This document shows, one piece after another, positions 33,577 through 37,500 of a DNA stretch of 37,500 nucleotides. Made by a program: the position numbers and the translations under genes. The DNA is taken from contig CAJNDS010001236.1 in NCBI GenBank assembly GCA_905221605.1, forward strand, positions 42,501 to 80,000, in the 5' to 3' direction. The notes under the pieces are model-generated. The model was given only the letters and a program-made list of their open reading frames with translations, was not told the DNA's origin and did not search any database. Position 1 is the stretch's first letter. Each line of letters opens with the position of its first letter. Source of the stretch: Symbiodinium natans (lineage: Eukaryota > Sar > Dinophyceae > Suessiales > Symbiodiniaceae).

Positions 33577-36235
33577 GTAAGAGGGAGCCTACAGACACTG
33601 AGCAGGCCTGCGTGCGGTGTGGCAGAGATCGTACGACATGCATGTGCTATTGTGAGACATGCATGCATGTCTCTTAAACTGATGTGATGGATGAGTTGCT
33701 GCGAGCTGCTTATCCGAGTGACGAGGATATCATGTTCCCACCAAAATCACATCGAGCAATTTGAAGATTCCATGTAATATTGCAGGAGCTCGATGAGACG
33801 AAGAAGGAAGAGAAGGACACTGGGTGGTCCCGGCCATCTCTTGCATGAACATGCATGCATGTGTACGTGCATGCATGAGCACATGTTCTATTGTGTGCTT
33901 GCTGGAACTGCAGGAGGAGGCCCTAGCCAAGCACATCGCCCGATGCATCTGCCTCCAGCCCAAGGCTTCTTACTTGGAGTTGCATGTATGAAAGACATGG
34001 GTTCTATCAATGTGCATTGAGTATGCTAGGCGCCCGAAGGATTTGAGGAACGCTGCAAAGAGAGGCCGCCGCCCTCGCCAGTCGTGCTTCCAGTTTGCAG
34101 ATTTGCACGATCCATGGTGTCGACATGCTTGCTGGGTGATCGATGTCAGGAGTACCGCCAGCAGAAGTGGTGAAGCCTCTCAAGGAGCCGAAAGCCAAGA
34201 AGCCCAGGGTCAGCTCAAGTTCAGCGGCCAAGACGCCGGTGCCAGCAAAGGGGGCGCAGACACCCACAGCAAAGTCCCCCAAAACCCCAAAATCCGAGAA
34301 GTCGACCGGCAGTGCGGTGCCCCCGAGCGACGACGCTATCCTCGAGTCCTTCATGGAACCGTACCGCGAGCTCATCGAACGACTCCCACTCCCGCTCTTC
34401 CCTCGCTCAACGAGGCATGGCCTCCACTCCTATACGCAGTGCCATAGATGCAGCAATTTGCAACATGTGTTCGCTCCGCAAGCGCATTTGTTGCATGTAT
34501 ATGTGTGTATACGCAGAGTGTGTGCACACCATGTATGCTGAGGCCGATCCGCAAAGCCAAAGTGGAGGTGCTCCTGCGACAGAAAGCACTGAAACCGAAG
34601 ACCAACATGGCTGGCGAGAATATCTCCTGCAGATCGCAGCACGATTGCATCGATTGAGTATTATTCGATGTGCGTACGAGCATGGAAACCTGTTTGGACA
34701 TGTGATTTAAGGATCTCTTTTGCAGCTGATCCATTCGCTGCCTGGGGTGCTGCAAAGCAGGCGATTGGGATGGACGAGGACAGTGAGTGAGTCCGGACGA
34801 GTTCGTTTCGATGGACATAGATCCCACAGGCCATTAGGTGTTCAGGTCGAAATGTACATCATGGTGCATGCATGCATCTAGTGTTCAAGATTGCTGCCGA
34901 TCTCGAGCACCGATCGACCTGTGGCTCTTTGAAGTTAATTTCGCTTGTCTTGGGAGCGATCGTGTGCACTACGCGCGATCTAGGGGATCATGCACATGCG
35001 GACACGCATGATGGAAAACGGACGGTCTGCAGTATAGGGTTTAGGATTTATGGGGTGTAGGGTTTCGGGTTTGGGGTTCAGGGTTTAGGGTTTAAGTTTA
35101 TGGTTTATAGGGTTTAGGGTTTAGGGTTTAGGCTTTAGGCTTTAGGCTTTAACTTTAGGGTTTAGGGTTTAGGGGTTAAATTATAGGGTTCAGTGCACGC
35201 GCACGCATGCATATATTTGGTCGGTCACTCGATTTGATGTTACCCAAGGAATGTGATGGTGTTTCGTGTATGCCTCATCCTGTGGGTGCTCAGCGAATTG
35301 GGGGTGCCGTGGTGCTTAGAACAACCGCAGTCCAGCCTCTTGGAATTCTCGAAGCCCTTCCAGAAGCTCTGCTCTCGATTCACCGTCTTTAAGGCCCCGA
35401 ACACTATTTATACTCCATGTGTCTGCGTGTGCCATTGCATGAGTATATATGCAATGTGGCATGCAATCGTTTCAGGCCTTCGTGTGGCTTGGCTCTTACG
35501 GAGGCGGAAGTACGAAGCTGAGTTTGTCAGCACGCAAGGAGTGTACGCGTGTTTGCCATTATATATATGTCGAGTCTCCGATCGATCGATCGAGGTCCCA
35601 AACCAACACTCATCTACAGCAACTATTCCTTCGTGCGCCAGCTATTTCTGCCTCTACCTCAAGGAGTTCAGTGGGATTCCGAAATGGCTACAAGGACCTA
35701 TATGCAGTCTACATTTGATCAACGCAGCTGCACATGTACGCTGCGTGCAGGACATATGGCGAGGACGGATCGTGCAAGGTGTACGGCGGCCGAGATTTAA
35801 AGCACTCGCAACACTATCCCCCCTTGTTTGGCCGGGCAGTCGCTGAATTGTTTCTTCGGAAGAAGGTGGCTGTTCACATGTACTCGAGCACGTACATGCA
35901 TGTTTGGTTGCGTGTGCAGTGATTGTTGCACACGTGGCATGCATCTGCAGGCCGTGATCGAAAAGACTATGAAAGAATGCGCGCCTTCTGACAGCAATTA
36001 TAACGATCGAGTTCAGATGATGTGTGTGGATCGGTGCGTATTATGCGAGGAAATGACGACATATCTAAGGGAAGAACTGCAGAATATCAAGGGGGTCAGA
36101 GAAGCCAAGGAGTCTGGGATCTGTCTGGGTGGGTTTGGGAGGGTTCAGTGTTCTGGGATATGTAAGGGGGTTAATTCATGTACTTGCAGGCTGTCGACTT
36201 CCGGGCTATGTAGTTCTTTTGATGCTAGAGATTAG
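33577..36235 (+). other. Further exon-like islands of one or more host genes
   Basis: Protein-like stretches on the plus strand, usually after TGCAG, are near 33685-33760 (DELLRAAYPSDEDIMFPPKS), 33787-33828 (ELDETKKEEKDTGW), 33915-33975 (EEALAKHIARCICLQPKASY), 34150-34410 (Pro/Lys-rich, ending SDDAILESFMEPYRELIERL), 34727-34792 (ADPFAAWGAAKQAIGMDEDS, donor GTGAGT), 35250-35393 (hydrophobic, VFRVCLILWVLSELGVPW), 35474-35540, 35640-35720 (YFCLYLKEFSGIPKWLQG) and 35949-36110 (AVIEKTMKECAPSDSNYNDR, TTYLREELQNIKGVREAK). I could not join them with certain phases. Confidence 0.35.
35033..35190. repeat. Degenerate TTTAGGG array between exon-like pieces
   Basis: About 20 units of TTTAGGG with variants (TTTAGGC, TTTAAG, TTTATGG). 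It lies between the exon-like islands at 34727 and 35250, so probably inside an intron. Confidence 0.8.
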
Positions 36236-36279
36236 CGACTGCTCCTGGGTTCGGTGGGTTGAGGCTCCGATGGAGCTTA

Positions 36280-36590
36280 AACTCTAAACCAACCCTAAAC
36301 CCCCCCAAACCCCTAACCCTTATCCCCTAAACCCGAAACCCGAAACCCTAAACCCTAAACCCTTGACCCTTAACCCTTGTAACCCTTAAACCCTAAACCC
36401 TAAACCCTACACCCTAAACCTTAGAAACCCGAAACTCTAAACCCTAACAGGCTCTCTCCCCACATTCATGGGATCGCGAGGGGACGCTTCCAGGCCATTC
36501 CTAAACCCTAAACCCTAAAAACTACAAACCCTAAACCCTAAACAGTATAAAACCTAAATCCGAAACCTTAAGCCCTAAACGTGGGGCTGC
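36280..36590. repeat. Degenerate CCCTAAA array
   Basis: Two blocks (about 36280-36450 and 36500-36590) of CCCTAAA-like units with CCCGAAA and CCCTTAA variants, separated by about 50 bases of unique sequence. Confidence 0.8.
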
Positions 36591-37269
36591 AGTGGTTGTA
36601 TAGGTTCACACCTTCCTGGATTTAGTGGGTTTGGGATCTTGTGCAGCTCCTTTGTTGGAAGGGTTACTTCAGGCATGGAACTTCCCATTGACAGGGTTTG
36701 GTAGTAATAGACATCGAGAGGATCAGTGCATAATTCTCAATGCATGCAGTTATATACTCTTCGAGAACGTAGAGAAGTAGAATTAGTCTTGCTCAGGGGT
36801 GTATCGGGTTTAGGGGGCATGCAGCCTATATTGAAACATCAGGCACACGTAAACCGGTTAACCAGGCTTTCGTTTCCGGGGTGTAGTTTAAACAATTAAC
36901 CGGGGCCCTAATTTTTCAAATCTGGATAACGTCCGTACACCCCAAATCCGAAACCCTCGCGGGTCATTATTACTTCCATGGCTCATGAAGGGGTTTGCGA
37001 TCTGACCGGCAACGTCGTGTAAGCTCATACACATGCAGGCACTACAGTGTCACATGCACTAATATGCATGTGCTTCATAAGGTCAGACACGCACGGGGAA
37101 CAGGTGCTGCAATGCTGTCAACCTATGGATTTAGGGAATGCATTGGCTTTCGACAATCCGAAGGTCGCAGCCATAACAAGTTGGCCAAGAGCATGGCTCG
37201 GGGCATGTGCACTCACGCGGTGCAGCAATCTGCGATCATGATTGGCATGCAAGGCGCACACGTGGTCGG
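36591..37269. other. Host stretch without a supported gene
   Basis: I see only short open frames without splice or start support. A small inverted repeat, CCGGTTAA (36854-36861) with TTAACCGG (36896-36903), is present, as are a few GCATGC motifs. Confidence 0.5.
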
Positions 37270-37500
37270 AAACACCTATATAAAATAAATGCTTATAGAT
37301 ATAAATAAATAAATATATATATATATACATATATAGATATATAGAAATATATATATATATATATATAGATACATAGAGATGTAGGGATATAGAGATATAA
37401 ATATATATATATATATATATAGATATATATAGATATATATAAATCTATATAAAGATATATAGATATACAGTTATATAGATATATAGATACACAGAAAATA
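37270..37500. repeat. AT-rich (TA)n / GATATA microsatellite at the window end
   Basis: Mixed TATATA, AGATATATAG and AAATAAATAAAT units run to the end of the window. It has no coding value. Confidence 0.9.

Noticed and set aside
36995-37288. A 97-aa plus-strand frame near the window end.
   Set aside because: Composition is not protein-like, and there is no leader or splice support.

Overview
The window looks like nuclear DNA of a unicellular eukaryote, probably an alga or other alveolate-like protist. GC-rich host sequence with TTTAGGG/CCCTAAA (plant/alga-type) telomeric repeats, short GT-AG introns and TGCATGC-rich introns surrounds a sharply AT-rich block. The standard genetic code works throughout. 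The host species cannot be fixed from the sequence. A dinoflagellate or chromerid would fit the telomeric repeat, but this is inference.

Layout. (1) 1-744: host sequence. It holds the 3' end of a coding region cut by the window edge, one or two short exon-like pieces, and degenerate TTTAGGG repeats. (2) About 745-20759, continuing at 25361-25404: an integrated Polinton-like virus (PLV) of about 20 kb. From left to right it carries a zinc-motif gene, a retroviral-type DDE integrase and a small basic protein (all minus strand), a giant OTU-like/PolB/SF1-helicase/zinc-domain fusion (plus), a minus-strand virion-protein block ending in the penton/minor capsid gene, and a plus-strand block with a class-3-type lipase, the double-jelly-roll major capsid protein and an S74-chaperone fibre. 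After these come small proteins, the packaging ATPase (minus) and a right-hand cluster of small genes that share one promoter. (3) 20760-25360: a two-ORF LINE (ORF1; APE-type endonuclease plus reverse transcriptase) inserted into the right end of the PLV, flanked by a 14-bp target-site duplication. (4) 25405-37500: host DNA with many interstitial telomeric arrays, fold-back elements, microsatellites and exon-like islands. One chain of exons at 32650-33576 splices in frame.

How it works together. The integrase and the pol-helicase fusion would serve integration and replication. The capsid, penton, ATPase, fibre and lipase would build and arm a virion. Six genes carry the same upstream box (TTCTTAAGAAAAA, then CACTTAAAGAAATA), including the pol-helicase and every long gene of the two ends, so they probably form one early class. 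The structural genes instead have AT-rich TCTA-type leaders.

State of the element. The MCP, the penton, the ATPase (twice) and the two terminal paralogous genes are frameshifted. The 1302-aa pol-helicase, the integrase, the fibre and both LINE ORFs are open. This suggests a resident virus that is decaying in its virion module. Sequencing indels remain possible because two of the breaks lie at homopolymers.
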